A stretch of DNA of 64,000 nucleotides. Source: Halohasta litorea (GTDB taxonomy: Archaea; Halobacteriota; Halobacteria; Halobacteriales; Haloferacaceae). Every line of letters begins with the position of its first letter. Positions within the stretch are counted from its first letter, which is position 1. The position numbers and the translations under genes are program-made. Shown here piece by piece: positions 26,815 to 34,937 of this stretch. The stretch covers positions 1 to 64,000 of the forward strand of contig NZ_JANHDJ010000008.1 of assembly GCF_024494645.1 (NCBI RefSeq), written 5' to 3'. Below the pieces are notes generated by a model. It had not been told where the DNA came from. It saw only the letters and a list, made by a program, of their open reading frames with translations, and ran no database searches.

Positions 26815-27603
26815 TTAGAGTATCTCTTCCCCGATACTAGATGTCACCGTTTGGAGAGCCTCTTCAGCTGCGGAGAACTCCGCTGTCGATTCGAAATGAA
26901 GTGTGTCTGGTCGTGACAGGCCGATCCGTGAAGAGACCCAACTGACTGCCTGCCCGATTTGACCCTGCTCTGACTCGTACCATCGCAGTTCGATGGCCAA
27001 CTCTCCTGGACGCGGTTCAACCGACGCGAGTCGAGAGAGGTCATGGCAAACATTCTCAAGACAGAGGGACGGTGGAGAGATGCTACATTCCACACTGGTG
27101 TCTTCCCATTCCGCCATTGGACGGTTCGGGAGAACTACTGCCGGTTCGCCATTGATGGCGTTCTGGACAGCGTTGATAATTCCATTAGACAACTCGTTAT
27201 CAATCGTGAATATTTCGTGTTCAGGAACGTATCGAAGATACGTTTCTGCGTCACGTACGAGTTCGATTTTCCGCACGCCATGGACACGGGCACCTCCAGT
27301 CATCTCTAAAAGTGATTCAATCACTTCTAATGAACTATCAGACACGTCAATTTCGTATCTCACAGCATCATTACGACCGGTTCGTGAAAAGCTGTCGTCC
27401 AGCTCCTGGATCATCGAGGGGTAGTCGTCAGCGACTGTCTCTATCTCGATCAATAGGACTAGCCGGTCCGCGAAGGACGACGCGGCCTGGATAGCCTTGA
27501 ATAGTATTGCACCATGACGTGGCGTACCCTCTATCGGATAACTCGCAACGAGAGTGTGAGTGGGATTATACTGAGTCAAGTTTCTATCAGATAGGAAGGC
27601 CAA
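26815..27603 (-). CDS. hypothetical acidic cytoplasmic protein
   Basis: A 262-aa protein without membrane segments. The N-terminal 100 residues suggest an alternating alpha/beta fold (HTLVASYPIEGTPRHGAILF; SFADRLVLLIEIETVADDYP); the rest is mixed with an acidic C-terminus (ESTAEFSAAEEALQTVTSSI). No family or catalytic motif recognised. Composition fits a genuine haloarchaeal gene. It stands alone near the IS remnant. Confidence 0.65.
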   Translation of the reverse strand: MAFLSDRNLTQYNPTHTLVASYPIEGTPRHGAILFKAIQAASSFADRLVLLIEIETVADDYPSMIQELDDSFSRTGRNDAVRYEIDVSDSSLEVIESLLEMTGGARVHGVRKIELVRDAETYLRYVPEHEIFTIDNELSNGIINAVQNAINGEPAVVLPNRPMAEWEDTSVECSISPPSLCLENVCHDLSRLASVEPRPGELAIELRWYESEQGQIGQAVSWVSSRIGLSRPDTLHFESTAEFSAAEEALQTVTSSIGEEIL

Positions 27604-27715
27604 CTGGGGGCTTAACAGTTAGTCCTGCCTGCCGTCTCGTTCGGTGGGGAATCCCTGTTGTATCCGGTAGCACACTCAAAGAGGACGAATACTACTTTCC
27701 TATGCTCTTTGGCTA

Positions 27716-27877
27716 ATGGAAACGCCGACAGGTGACCACGCAGGGATTACAGTATACGATTCTGGCGGGATTGCCGGAACGATCGTTAATGATTCTGCTG
27801 ATGCAGTCGCGTTGGGTCGTGAAACCTACCAGAGATATCGTGAACAGGCGCAGAGAATCCCTACTTCTACGGTTTGA
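27716..27877 (+). CDS. small 53-aa protein
   Basis: ATG 27716 to TGA 27877 encodes 53 residues (METPTGDHAGITVYDSGGIA, then NDSADAVALGRETYQRYREQ). The acidic composition, the pattern ITVYDSGG and a helical tail look like one of the many conserved small haloarchaeal proteins. Function unknown. Confidence 0.5.
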   Translation: METPTGDHAGITVYDSGGIAGTIVNDSADAVALGRETYQRYREQAQRIPTSTV

Positions 27878-27992
27878 GCCTCACCTGTAACGGAGTCTGT
27901 GACTGTGAGTGTATAATATAATTGGGACCGATCACATTAATTATACAACGAACAGGAAGGTCCGACAGGATCACAGCGTATGGGATGTCAGC

Positions 27993-28589
27993 TCACTGGT
28001 TTTCGAGGGCATCAAGGATGCATGCGGCGACGACCACTGCTTCTTTCGGGACAGTGCTAGCGTCGTCAATGCTGACTGTGTAGGTATCTCGCAACGAAAA
28101 CTTCCCTTCGATGTCGCCGACATGATCGCCGTTGGCATCGAATATCTCGTACTTGTTTGGGATAAGGTTCGCAACGGAGACGAGGTGTCGGAGCGCCGCC
28201 AAGGGTTTGCTCTTCGATCGAATTGTCGCTAGTGACTCTCCCGTGTCGGGGTCACGGACCGTCCAGTTCTCCACGAACAGCGAGAAGTCTTCGTCGAGGA
28301 CAACGACCTCTTCGCCGGTACCCGCGTCCGTGATCGCATAGTTCCCCGCCACATCCAAAATGCCGCCAGCCTTCACCGTGAACGCGTCCTCGTCGTTCCC
28401 GTTCACGAACGGGAACTCCTCTTTCATCTTGAACATCTTCTGCTTCCCGCGCAGGACGGCGTTACCAGCGCTGTCGCGGACGACGTACTTGTTCCGGATT
28501 GCCGACTGTTTGACCTCGTAGCGATCATCGTTAAGATCGACTGTGGAGATGTTGTACGGGGTCGACGTCGATCCGGACAGAGAGGGCAT
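27993..28589 (-). CDS. LURP-one-related (tubby-like beta-barrel) protein
   Basis: A 198-aa protein of the LOR/DUF567 family: a 12-stranded barrel around a central helix. Seen here are YEVKQSAIRNKYVVRDSAGN, LRGKQKMFKMKEEFPF, IRSKSKPLAALRHLVSVANL and YEIFDANGDHVGDIEGKFSL, with the final hydrophobic helix (EAVVVAACILDAL). The family resembles phospholipid scramblases and tubby domains and may bind membranes. The archaeal role is not known. Confidence 0.85.
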   Translation of the reverse strand: MPSLSGSTSTPYNISTVDLNDDRYEVKQSAIRNKYVVRDSAGNAVLRGKQKMFKMKEEFPFVNGNDEDAFTVKAGGILDVAGNYAITDAGTGEEVVVLDEDFSLFVENWTVRDPDTGESLATIRSKSKPLAALRHLVSVANLIPNKYEIFDANGDHVGDIEGKFSLRDTYTVSIDDASTVPKEAVVVAACILDALENQ

Positions 28590-28945
28590 GGGTTCAGATG
28601 GCTCACGTTCGCAAAAAAGCTTTCCGCTCGGATCGATAGTCTATGAGCGACAGAACATCCACGAGTATACTTCGAACACGCAAGCAGATACTGCAGTATC
28701 TCCCCGCTGGAACACCCTTGAGTGTCTTTATTGCTTGAAAAATACCGGCGAGATATGGACAGTAATGACGACCAGAGCGACATACACACTAGATTTGTAT
28801 TGACAGCTCGTCACCCTTCGCAATATGACCATCGGGGAACGCTGCATACGCGGTCGTGATCTCGCAGATACGTTAACGGAACTCTCAGTACCTAATTCGA
28901 TCTGCTCACACAAACTGTAATGGGCTCCACCTACTGAAATGAGAT

Positions 28946-29974
28946 ATGGAACTTTCTATCGTGGACCTCTCTCCAGTTCCCGACGGTGGGACTGCGACAG
29001 AGGCCTACTCGAATACGGTCACGACTGCCCAGCAGGCCGAACATCTCGGATACTCTCGGTTCTGGGTTGCTGAACACCATGGAATGGCACACACTCTTGC
29101 AGGAACAACCCCTGAGGTACTCCTCGGTCACCTCGCTGCTGAAACGGAATCGATTCGGCTAGGATCAGGGGCTGTTCTACTCAACCACTATAGCCCATTC
29201 AAAATCGCAGAGCTGTTCGGGACGTTAGATGGACTCGCACCAGGTCGTATCGACGCTGGACTGGGGCGGGCGAACGGATCACCAGCCGTTGACCACGCTC
29301 TGGGAACAGACCGTCACGTCGAGAATCCTGACAAGGACCACGCCGAGAAGATCACTGCGGTCATTAATCACCTCTATGAGGCCTATCCAGATGAACACGC
29401 CTACAGTGAAATAGAGATCCCACACTCATCTGAGGAACGACCAAGGCCATGGACCCTTGGATCGAGTCCATCAAGTGCAGCACTCGCAGCCGAGCTTAGC
29501 GTCCCCTACTGCTTTGCAGCGTTCATTCGGCCACAGTTTGCCACTTCTGCCTTCGAAGAATATCACACGCAGTTCCAGCCATCACAACAGGCTGGAAGAA
29601 TCGCTGACCCACAAGGGATGGTCGCGGTCAACGCAGTGTGTGCAGAAACAGACGAGAAGGCAGCACGGCTCCGTGCCTCGGCCGAGGCATCGTTTAAACG
29701 TATGCAACGGGGGGTTGTTGGGACTGTTCCGTCGGTCGAAGAGAGTATTGAAGAACTAGGACACATTCCCGAACCAACACCAGCGACGCTTGATCCCGAC
29801 GAATGGCCCAGAGCAATCTCAGGGAGTCCAGAAACGCTCGCTGGCCTACTTGAGCAACTCACAGATCGAGTGGGTGTCGACGAAGTCATGATCCAGGATG
29901 TCATTGCCGACCACGATGACACGCTTCGATCTCACGAACTCCTAGCGGAGGGTGTCGGGCTTACAGATCGTTGA
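28946..29974 (+). CDS. luciferase-like (LLM class) flavin-dependent monooxygenase
   Basis: A 342-aa TIM-barrel oxidoreductase of the MsnO8/YhbW-like subgroup: N-terminal SIVDLSPVPDGGTATEAYSN, substrate/flavin motifs SRFWVAEHHGMAHTLAGTTP, IRLGSGAVLLNHYSPFKIAE and FGTLDGLAPGRIDAGLGRA, and a C-terminal GSPETLAGLLEQL. These enzymes use FMNH2 (or F420 in some archaea) to oxidise small organics. It stands alone; no flavin reductase nearby. Short tandem AATCAATGA-type repeats follow its stop. Confidence 0.92.
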   Translation: MELSIVDLSPVPDGGTATEAYSNTVTTAQQAEHLGYSRFWVAEHHGMAHTLAGTTPEVLLGHLAAETESIRLGSGAVLLNHYSPFKIAELFGTLDGLAPGRIDAGLGRANGSPAVDHALGTDRHVENPDKDHAEKITAVINHLYEAYPDEHAYSEIEIPHSSEERPRPWTLGSSPSSAALAAELSVPYCFAAFIRPQFATSAFEEYHTQFQPSQQAGRIADPQGMVAVNAVCAETDEKAARLRASAEASFKRMQRGVVGTVPSVEESIEELGHIPEPTPATLDPDEWPRAISGSPETLAGLLEQLTDRVGVDEVMIQDVIADHDDTLRSHELLAEGVGLTDR

Positions 29975-29977
29975 AGG

Positions 29978-30027
29978 AATCAATGAACAATCAAGAATCA
30001 ATGATCAAGAATCAATGAACAATCTTG
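29978..30027. repeat. short imperfect tandem repeat after the LLM gene
   Basis: Three imperfect units of ATCAATGA(A/T)CAA(TC)AAGA-like sequence follow the stop codon of the monooxygenase gene. Probably replication slippage. It may act in transcript ending, but no clear terminator is seen. Confidence 0.5.
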
Positions 30028-30122
30028 AACGATGTCGACGCTCTCAACCAACCGGGACGGACCGCACGGAAATACCTTCGAGACGTCCGGCCCGCTGAGT
30101 GAATCGAGAGAGTAGGCAAACA

Positions 30123-30143
30123 CACCCCACGTTGCCGCAGTAA
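30123..30143 (-). repeat. origin 2 repeat at the 3' end of orc1
   Basis: A single copy (CACCCCACGTTGCCGCAGTA) just past the stop codon of the second orc1 gene, in the same orientation as the copies upstream of that gene. The placement mirrors the downstream copy at origin 1. Confidence 0.8.
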
Positions 30144-30151
30144 ATGCGGCG

Positions 30152-31348
30152 TTACGCGGACTTACAGGCCTTGATAACCAGTTCTGGCTCATCAACAAGT
30201 TGATTCACGGTGTGGGCACCACGACCTCGGCCACGCCCTTTGTGCTGCTGGCGGATCACCGATAAGAATTCTAACTCTGATAGAAGATCACGCACCCGTC
30301 GATTTTTCAGGGGATCGGTTCCTTCCTGCTCGCACATAATCTCGTACAACGAATAGACATCCTCTGTCGGGATTTCTGGGTCGTCATCATCGTGCTGTTG
30401 AGCCTGTAGGGCAAGCGCATTGAGCAAGTGTTTCGAGTGGCTCGGCAACTTTGAAATCAACTCCGAGAGTCGGTTTCGCTCCTCACGTTCGTGAGCCTCG
30501 TCGACGTGAGTTTCACGGACTGTCTCGTGTCCACGCTCGTAGGCAGATTCCCCGGCATACCGCAGGATATCGATTGCCTTTCGGGCATCCCCGTGTTCGC
30601 GGGCTGCGAGTGCGGCGATCTTCGGGATGACAGCTTCCTCGACGACACCTTCACGGAACGCATCGATCCGGGAGTTCAGGATTTCACCCAGTTGTTTTGC
30701 ATCGTAAGGTGCAAACACGAGATTTCGCTCAGAGAGACTCGACCGTACGCGCTCGTTCAACGTCTCCTTGTAGCGGATCTTGTTACTGATACCGATGATT
30801 CCCAGTGTGCTGTCCTCGATTTTGCCTGACTCGGCTGCTCGCGAGAGTTGCATGAGGACATCGTCACTATCGAGTTTGTCTATTTCGTCGAGAATGACTA
30901 GTCCTACGTCGTATCGATCTTCGAGGATGTTCCACAGGCGACGATAGTAATCGGATGTACTCAGTCCCGACATTGGTATCTTCACGTCAGTTTCGTCGGG
31001 ATCGTTCAGCGAATCAGCAATCGAACGGACGGTCTGTGTCTCGGTCGAATCCTGGAAGCAGTCGACATAAGCGACACCCACCGACACATCGTTTTCCTCT
31101 GCAGATGAGACGAGATCGTTAGTGATGTACTTCGTACAGAGTGATTTCCCGGTGCCTGTCTTTCCATAGACCAACACGTTGTTCGGTGTTCGTCCATGAG
31201 CAGCGTCTTTGATCGCGTTGGCGAGCTGGGTCAGCTCTTCGTCACGGCCGATGATCCGATCTTTGTCGGGAAGGTGTTGAACCCGAAGCAAATCCTTATT
31301 GGCGAATATAGGATCGGGGTCGCCAAAGAAGGACGTCGAGTCAGACAT
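30152..31348 (-). CDS. orc1: Orc1/Cdc6 replication initiator (origin 2)
   Basis: A 398-aa AAA+ initiator distinct from the one at 2884-4179. Walker A GKTGTGKS (residues 62-69), Walker B GLVILDEIDKL, sensor 1 LGIIGISNKIRYKETL, the AREHGDARKAIDIL motif and a C-terminal winged helix with a basic Gly/Arg wing (QQHKGRGRGRGAHT). It is bracketed by its own repeats (30123, 31383-31598), different from those of origin 1, so the two initiators probably act on separate origins. Confidence 0.97.
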   Translation of the reverse strand: MSDSTSFFGDPDPIFANKDLLRVQHLPDKDRIIGRDEELTQLANAIKDAAHGRTPNNVLVYGKTGTGKSLCTKYITNDLVSSAEENDVSVGVAYVDCFQDSTETQTVRSIADSLNDPDETDVKIPMSGLSTSDYYRRLWNILEDRYDVGLVILDEIDKLDSDDVLMQLSRAAESGKIEDSTLGIIGISNKIRYKETLNERVRSSLSERNLVFAPYDAKQLGEILNSRIDAFREGVVEEAVIPKIAALAAREHGDARKAIDILRYAGESAYERGHETVRETHVDEAHEREERNRLSELISKLPSHSKHLLNALALQAQQHDDDDPEIPTEDVYSLYEIMCEQEGTDPLKNRRVRDLLSELEFLSVIRQQHKGRGRGRGAHTVNQLVDEPELVIKACKSA

Positions 31349-31382
31349 ACAAGATGCATTGTCACGGTGGGGTTATGAATCT

Positions 31383-31598
31383 ACCCCACCTCGTTGCCTC
31401 TGTAAAACACTCACTGAATTTTACGAGTCGGTGTGAACGGGCGAGAGAACAGTTGAATAGCTCTTCTTTGGGCGGTGGCGTGAGTTCTAGACCCTCCGTT
31501 GCCGCTGTAACGTGTCTCGATAGTCTACTCACCCACCCCACGTTGCCGCTGTAACGTGTCTCGATAGTCTACTCACCCACCCCACGTTGCCGCTGTAA
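31383..31598 (-). repeat. origin 2 repeats, left arm, with 44-bp tandem duplication
   Basis: Copies of CACCCCACGTTGCCGCTGTA occur at 31383 (diverged), 31491 (ACCCTCCG variant), 31534 and 31578. The last three sit in a tandem repeat with a period of exactly 44 bases (CGTTGCC at 31497, 31541, 31585), evidently a duplication of a whole repeat-plus-spacer unit. These copies read on the minus strand. Confidence 0.88.
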
Positions 31599-31881
31599 GT
31601 CAGCCATCGGTCTGTGAAGTTAGAAATGAAGGGTGTGTCGTGTGAGTGGTGTTATGATCGCTGTTATCACGGGTCTTACTCTCTTCATGAGAAAAATGAC
31701 ACCCCTTAGCTTCGTATCTTCACTGCCGAAAACAGTACGGCAGTTCAGTAAGCGAAAAGCGTGGTACGGTAGCAAAAGACACACTAGTATAAGAAACCAC
31801 TAGATTTAGCTCGAATAGATGGCAGTACTGTCGACTGCTATTTTGGTGTTTTGAACACTGTTCACCGTACTCTCGTGATAT
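31599..31881. other. origin of replication 2, central unwinding region
   Basis: A non-coding 283-base stretch between the left and right inverted repeat arms, relatively AT-rich near 31680-31860. Inverted Orc1-binding repeats on both sides and the orc1 gene directly next to it make this the likely unwinding element. Confidence 0.75.
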
Positions 31882-32315
31882 TTACAGCGGCAACGTGGGG
31901 TGTGTCCCTGGTGTTGAAACTGGCTGTCGACCGGCTGTCAAGTGTAGTTAGTTACAGCGGCACTGTGGGGTGTCACGGTTTGTATCTAGACCGAGGAAGC
32001 TGTTTGATACAGGAATCAAAGACGTGCTGGCAGATCGTGGGTGATCCACAACAAGGTTCGACAGTACCATTCAGTTGCACGAGTCTACTCCTCCAAACGA
32101 TGAGAGAATGTGCCCACGACTGAATACAGCGGTATTGAGGGGTGTGTTACTATGGTATCAAAATGTGGCAAACTCCCAATAGACTCTGGTTAACTCGACT
32201 CTACCCACAGAATATCGTCGACATCCTAATACAGCGGCAATGTGGAGTCGTTGTCGAAGCAATACAGCGGCAACGTAGGGTCAGTGACAAAGTGATACAG
32301 CGGCAACGAGGGGTG
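31882..32315 (+). repeat. origin 2 repeats, right arm
   Basis: Plus-strand copies of TTACAGCGGCAACGTGGGGT start at 31882, 31952, 32124 (TATTGAGGGG variant), 32229, 32262 and 32295. They are the complement of the left-arm repeats, so they face them across the central region. The G-run end is preserved in most copies. Confidence 0.88.
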
Positions 32316-32372
32316 TGTCCGTCTCTTATTTTGATGAGGACTGGAATCGGAACTCAATCCACCTACACCGGC

Positions 32373-32413
32373 TTAACCAACAAAGCTATGATACTGGCGT
32401 CTATGTTGGTTAA
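32373..32413. promoter_or_regulatory. 10-bp perfect inverted repeat upstream of 32427 gene
   Basis: TTAACCAACA (32373-32382) and TGTTGGTTAA (32404-32413) are exact complements with a 21-base spacer, ending 13 bases before the ATG at 32427. The position fits an operator or a leader hairpin. Confidence 0.5.
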
Positions 32414-32426
32414 TACTGGCAGAGCC

Positions 32427-32747
32427 ATGTCTTACGAGCCACCAACGCCTCCAGCAGAACTCCAGACAAACATCGTTGACACGCTTGACGATTGTTCTCC
32501 CGAGATACTCCGAGAGGTAGCTCAGTACGCTAAGGACCTCGCTGAGTATAGAGAACGAGAGGAACGTCTTGATGAAGCAGAGGAAGATGAAATTAAAGAT
32601 CGTCCTGATGATCTCCCCGATGATGTTCCATCGAGGGCAACTATCACTGTCAAAGAGATCAACGATAATCGATACTACTACTGGCAGTGGAGAGACGGTG
32701 ACCGTGTCAAATCGAAGTACAAAGGACCAGTCGACTCGGACGAATAG
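32427..32747 (+). CDS. conserved small protein beside origin 2 (DUF6788-like)
   Basis: A 106-aa protein from ATG 32427 (MSYEPPTPPAELQTNIVDTL). The longer open frame upstream runs through three origin repeats and is rejected. N-terminal helices (SPEILREVAQYAKDLAEYRE) and an acidic linker lead to a C-terminal beta motif (RYYYWQWRDGDRVKSKYKGP) like that of the DUF6788 family. Such small proteins are often seen near haloarchaeal orc genes, as I recall. Role unknown. Confidence 0.75.
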   Translation: MSYEPPTPPAELQTNIVDTLDDCSPEILREVAQYAKDLAEYREREERLDEAEEDEIKDRPDDLPDDVPSRATITVKEINDNRYYYWQWRDGDRVKSKYKGPVDSDE

Positions 32748-32789
32748 CAGTACTAATAATTAAACGAGGTGAGGATTTTTCCATTTCTC

Positions 32790-33070
32790 TTATTCTGCTC
32801 TGACATATTCTATTAGGTCCATTTCTTGTGTCTCAGCGAGTTCTCGTCGAATGTCTGTTCGGTCCCGCCAAAGCGGCGAAAGGACACTTTCGACAGCGCG
32901 GATGAGTTACGTCTCGTAGTACGACGGATCATACGTTTCGATATCCTGTCCTGGATGGACGACAATCTTGATCGCGGGCGCGTTTCAGTGCTGCGACGTT
33001 CCGGGTTTGATCTACCTGTGGCGCCGTCGCTCGGCGGTTGACGTCTATCATTAACGCAGACATGCTGGGT
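32790..33070 (-). pseudogene. remnant of a family-B DNA polymerase C-terminus
   Basis: The minus strand reads LMIDVNRRATAPQVDQTRNV, AALKRARDQD, then after a frame change IVVHPGQDIETYDPSYYET, a TAA, and LIRAVESVLSPLWRDRTDIR to the stop at 32790. This follows the C-terminal end of haloarchaeal PolB (TRNVAALKRARE, APGQDV, YD..FY...LIRAAESVLSPLGWDR). There is a frameshift, an internal deletion and a nonsense codon. The rest of the gene is absent. It lies just behind origin 2, hinting at a once larger replication module. Confidence 0.6.
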
Positions 33071-33364
33071 CGACTATCCTGATGTGGTTCTGTCGTTCGA
33101 CTCGTCGGATTCTGCACACTGCAACTCGATAACGAACCGCCGGGCGTTTCGATCATTTCTGACATAGTGACGGTTCCTTCTGCTGAAGTCCCACTCGGTG
33201 CTAGCTAGCGGACTGAGTAACGGCGACTGACATCGGTCGGACGTGATCCATGCAGCTGTTTCGTGACACTCACAAAGGTGAGTATTTCCCGTGTTTTACC
33301 ATCAAATATGGTCTTATGAATCTATTTGCATAGTTTTATTCTCTTTGATTCACTAAGTAGAGCC

Positions 33365-33700
33365 ATGGATGGCAATATAGATCCAAAACGGGATTCAGTA
33401 TCAGTGTCGATGGAGATTTCAGGTCCGTATGATGACGTCGTATCGAAATTGAAGCCGGAGCATGAACGTACACAGGGACTCTCACCGTTGATCAGTGACC
33501 TCGAAGTAGTCCTCGATACACTCATTCGAATCGATGGTGGAACTCGAAGCGTTATCGCGGATAATGTTTCTGCTGAAACGTCGGCCGAGTTCGATGCACA
33601 GACCGTTGTCGAAACGATGCAAATACTCAAACGATATGATCTCGCAGTTCTAGAGGGAAATACGTGGAAACCAGGGCCAAAAATCCGAAACCAAGATTAA
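33365..33700 (+). CDS. hypothetical protein with winged-helix-like C-terminus
   Basis: A 111-aa protein from ATG 33365 (MDGNIDPKRDSVSVSMEISG). The second half (SDLEVVLDTLIRIDGGTRSV; QTVVETMQILKRYDLAVLEG, NTWKPGPKI) has the helix-helix-wing pattern of small winged-helix domains. It may be a DNA-binding protein. No family recognised. Confidence 0.6.
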   Translation: MDGNIDPKRDSVSVSMEISGPYDDVVSKLKPEHERTQGLSPLISDLEVVLDTLIRIDGGTRSVIADNVSAETSAEFDAQTVVETMQILKRYDLAVLEGNTWKPGPKIRNQD

Positions 33701-34171
33701 CACGCTATTGAAATACGAAAATAGCTGTTTTAATCGGATTTTGAGTTAAAACACGTTTATTAGATATTATCTAATTGCTATATGAGTATATTATTCCTTA
33801 TTCTGGGTATTAATTTGCTATATATGGTTATAAATATAGTCGTTTATCAACATACTCTGATTTATTTCGGCAGTCGACACTTATCGAAAAGTATGACGGG
33901 TTGACTGCATACGACACAGAAAACGGTTTGTCCGACACGGATCAGTCGTTCAGAAGCCTGCGCTATCGTCTCGTTATCCGCGCTAATTACTGCCATCAGC
34001 GACTGTGTCGACTTCTGGTCTTGACCGCGACAAGAGTGCCATCGAGCCCCTCAAGAGTAGTGGCGTCAACTGTAACCCGGTATTATAACCGCAGTCTAAC
34101 TGGATGAATAGTCAGTCGACAGTACCAATAGACCACTATCATTTTTAAGAACGTAGCTCGATTTACAGGTA
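33701..34171. other. AT-rich intergenic region before rdfA
   Basis: About 470 AT-rich bases. A possible 40-residue hydrophobic peptide (ATG 33782 to TGA 33904) is too short to support. A TATA-like ATTTTTAAGAAC (34140-34151) lies about 20-30 bases before the rdfA ATG. Confidence 0.45.
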
Positions 34172-34783
34172 ATGAGTGAAGGTTCATCCGGTCGAACAGG
34201 GAAAGTAGCACGCGTTCTAAATGAGTACAGTCTTCCGGACCTCGGCGAAGAGTTAGTGGCGCGGTGGACTGCCGAGGACGATCGGATGAGCCTCCGAGAG
34301 CTGGCGGACTATTTTAATACGGAACTGCTCACCACACGACTCGACCAGCAGCACGTCGACATGCTCCCCGGAGAAATTGAGAACATATACGAGTTGCTCA
34401 CCGACGAGGACGTGACCAGCGGGACGCGGATTCAGGCGGAGAACCGCCTCAGCGAGTACGGCATCGATGTCGACGACCTCCGTTCGGATTTCGTCAGCCG
34501 GCAGGCAATCCACACGTATCTAACGAAGGACCGACAGGAGTCGTATACGAAACCCGACACGGACGACGTCGTCGAACGGCGTCTCGAAGAACTCCAACGT
34601 CTCAGCAGCCGACAACGAGCCGTGACCGAGCAGACGGTAGCGACCTTACGAAAGGGAGACCGGCTCGATCTCGGGGAGTTTCAAGTACTCAGTTCGGTTC
34701 AGATCCAGTGTCGGGACTGTGGTCGGCAGTTCGAACTCACCACACTGCTGGATCGTGGCGGCTGTGACTGTAACGCGTCTTGA
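34172..34783 (+). CDS. rdfA: rod-determining factor RdfA homologue
   Basis: A 203-aa protein matching the haloarchaeal RdfA pattern: SGRTGKVARVLNEYSLPDLG, RWTAEDDRMSLRELADYFNT, ENIYELLTDEDVTSGTRIQA, DLRSDFVSRQAIHTYLTKDR, and a C-terminal zinc ribbon (CRDCGRQFELTTLLDRGGCDC). RdfA in Haloferax is needed for rod-shaped cells. Here it is followed by the SMC-like gene, the usual partner. Plasmid-borne copies suggest roles beyond shape, perhaps in DNA handling. Confidence 0.85.
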   Translation: MSEGSSGRTGKVARVLNEYSLPDLGEELVARWTAEDDRMSLRELADYFNTELLTTRLDQQHVDMLPGEIENIYELLTDEDVTSGTRIQAENRLSEYGIDVDDLRSDFVSRQAIHTYLTKDRQESYTKPDTDDVVERRLEELQRLSSRQRAVTEQTVATLRKGDRLDLGEFQVLSSVQIQCRDCGRQFELTTLLDRGGCDCNAS

Positions 34784-34937
34784 ACCGACATGCCTTCGGG
34801 ACATCCGATACAACTGAGAACGGAACTGAAATACTGCTAATGGGGAAACGAAGACTGGATCTATGACAAGACTATATCTGTCATAGAACGCGATCAGTAA
34901 CCAACCTTTTAGTGAGCTCATACAAGATCAGCTATAG

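Noticed and set aside
32142-32426. N-terminal extension of the 32427 gene
   Set aside because: The extension translates origin repeats (IQRQ-type repeats) and is not a protein sequence.
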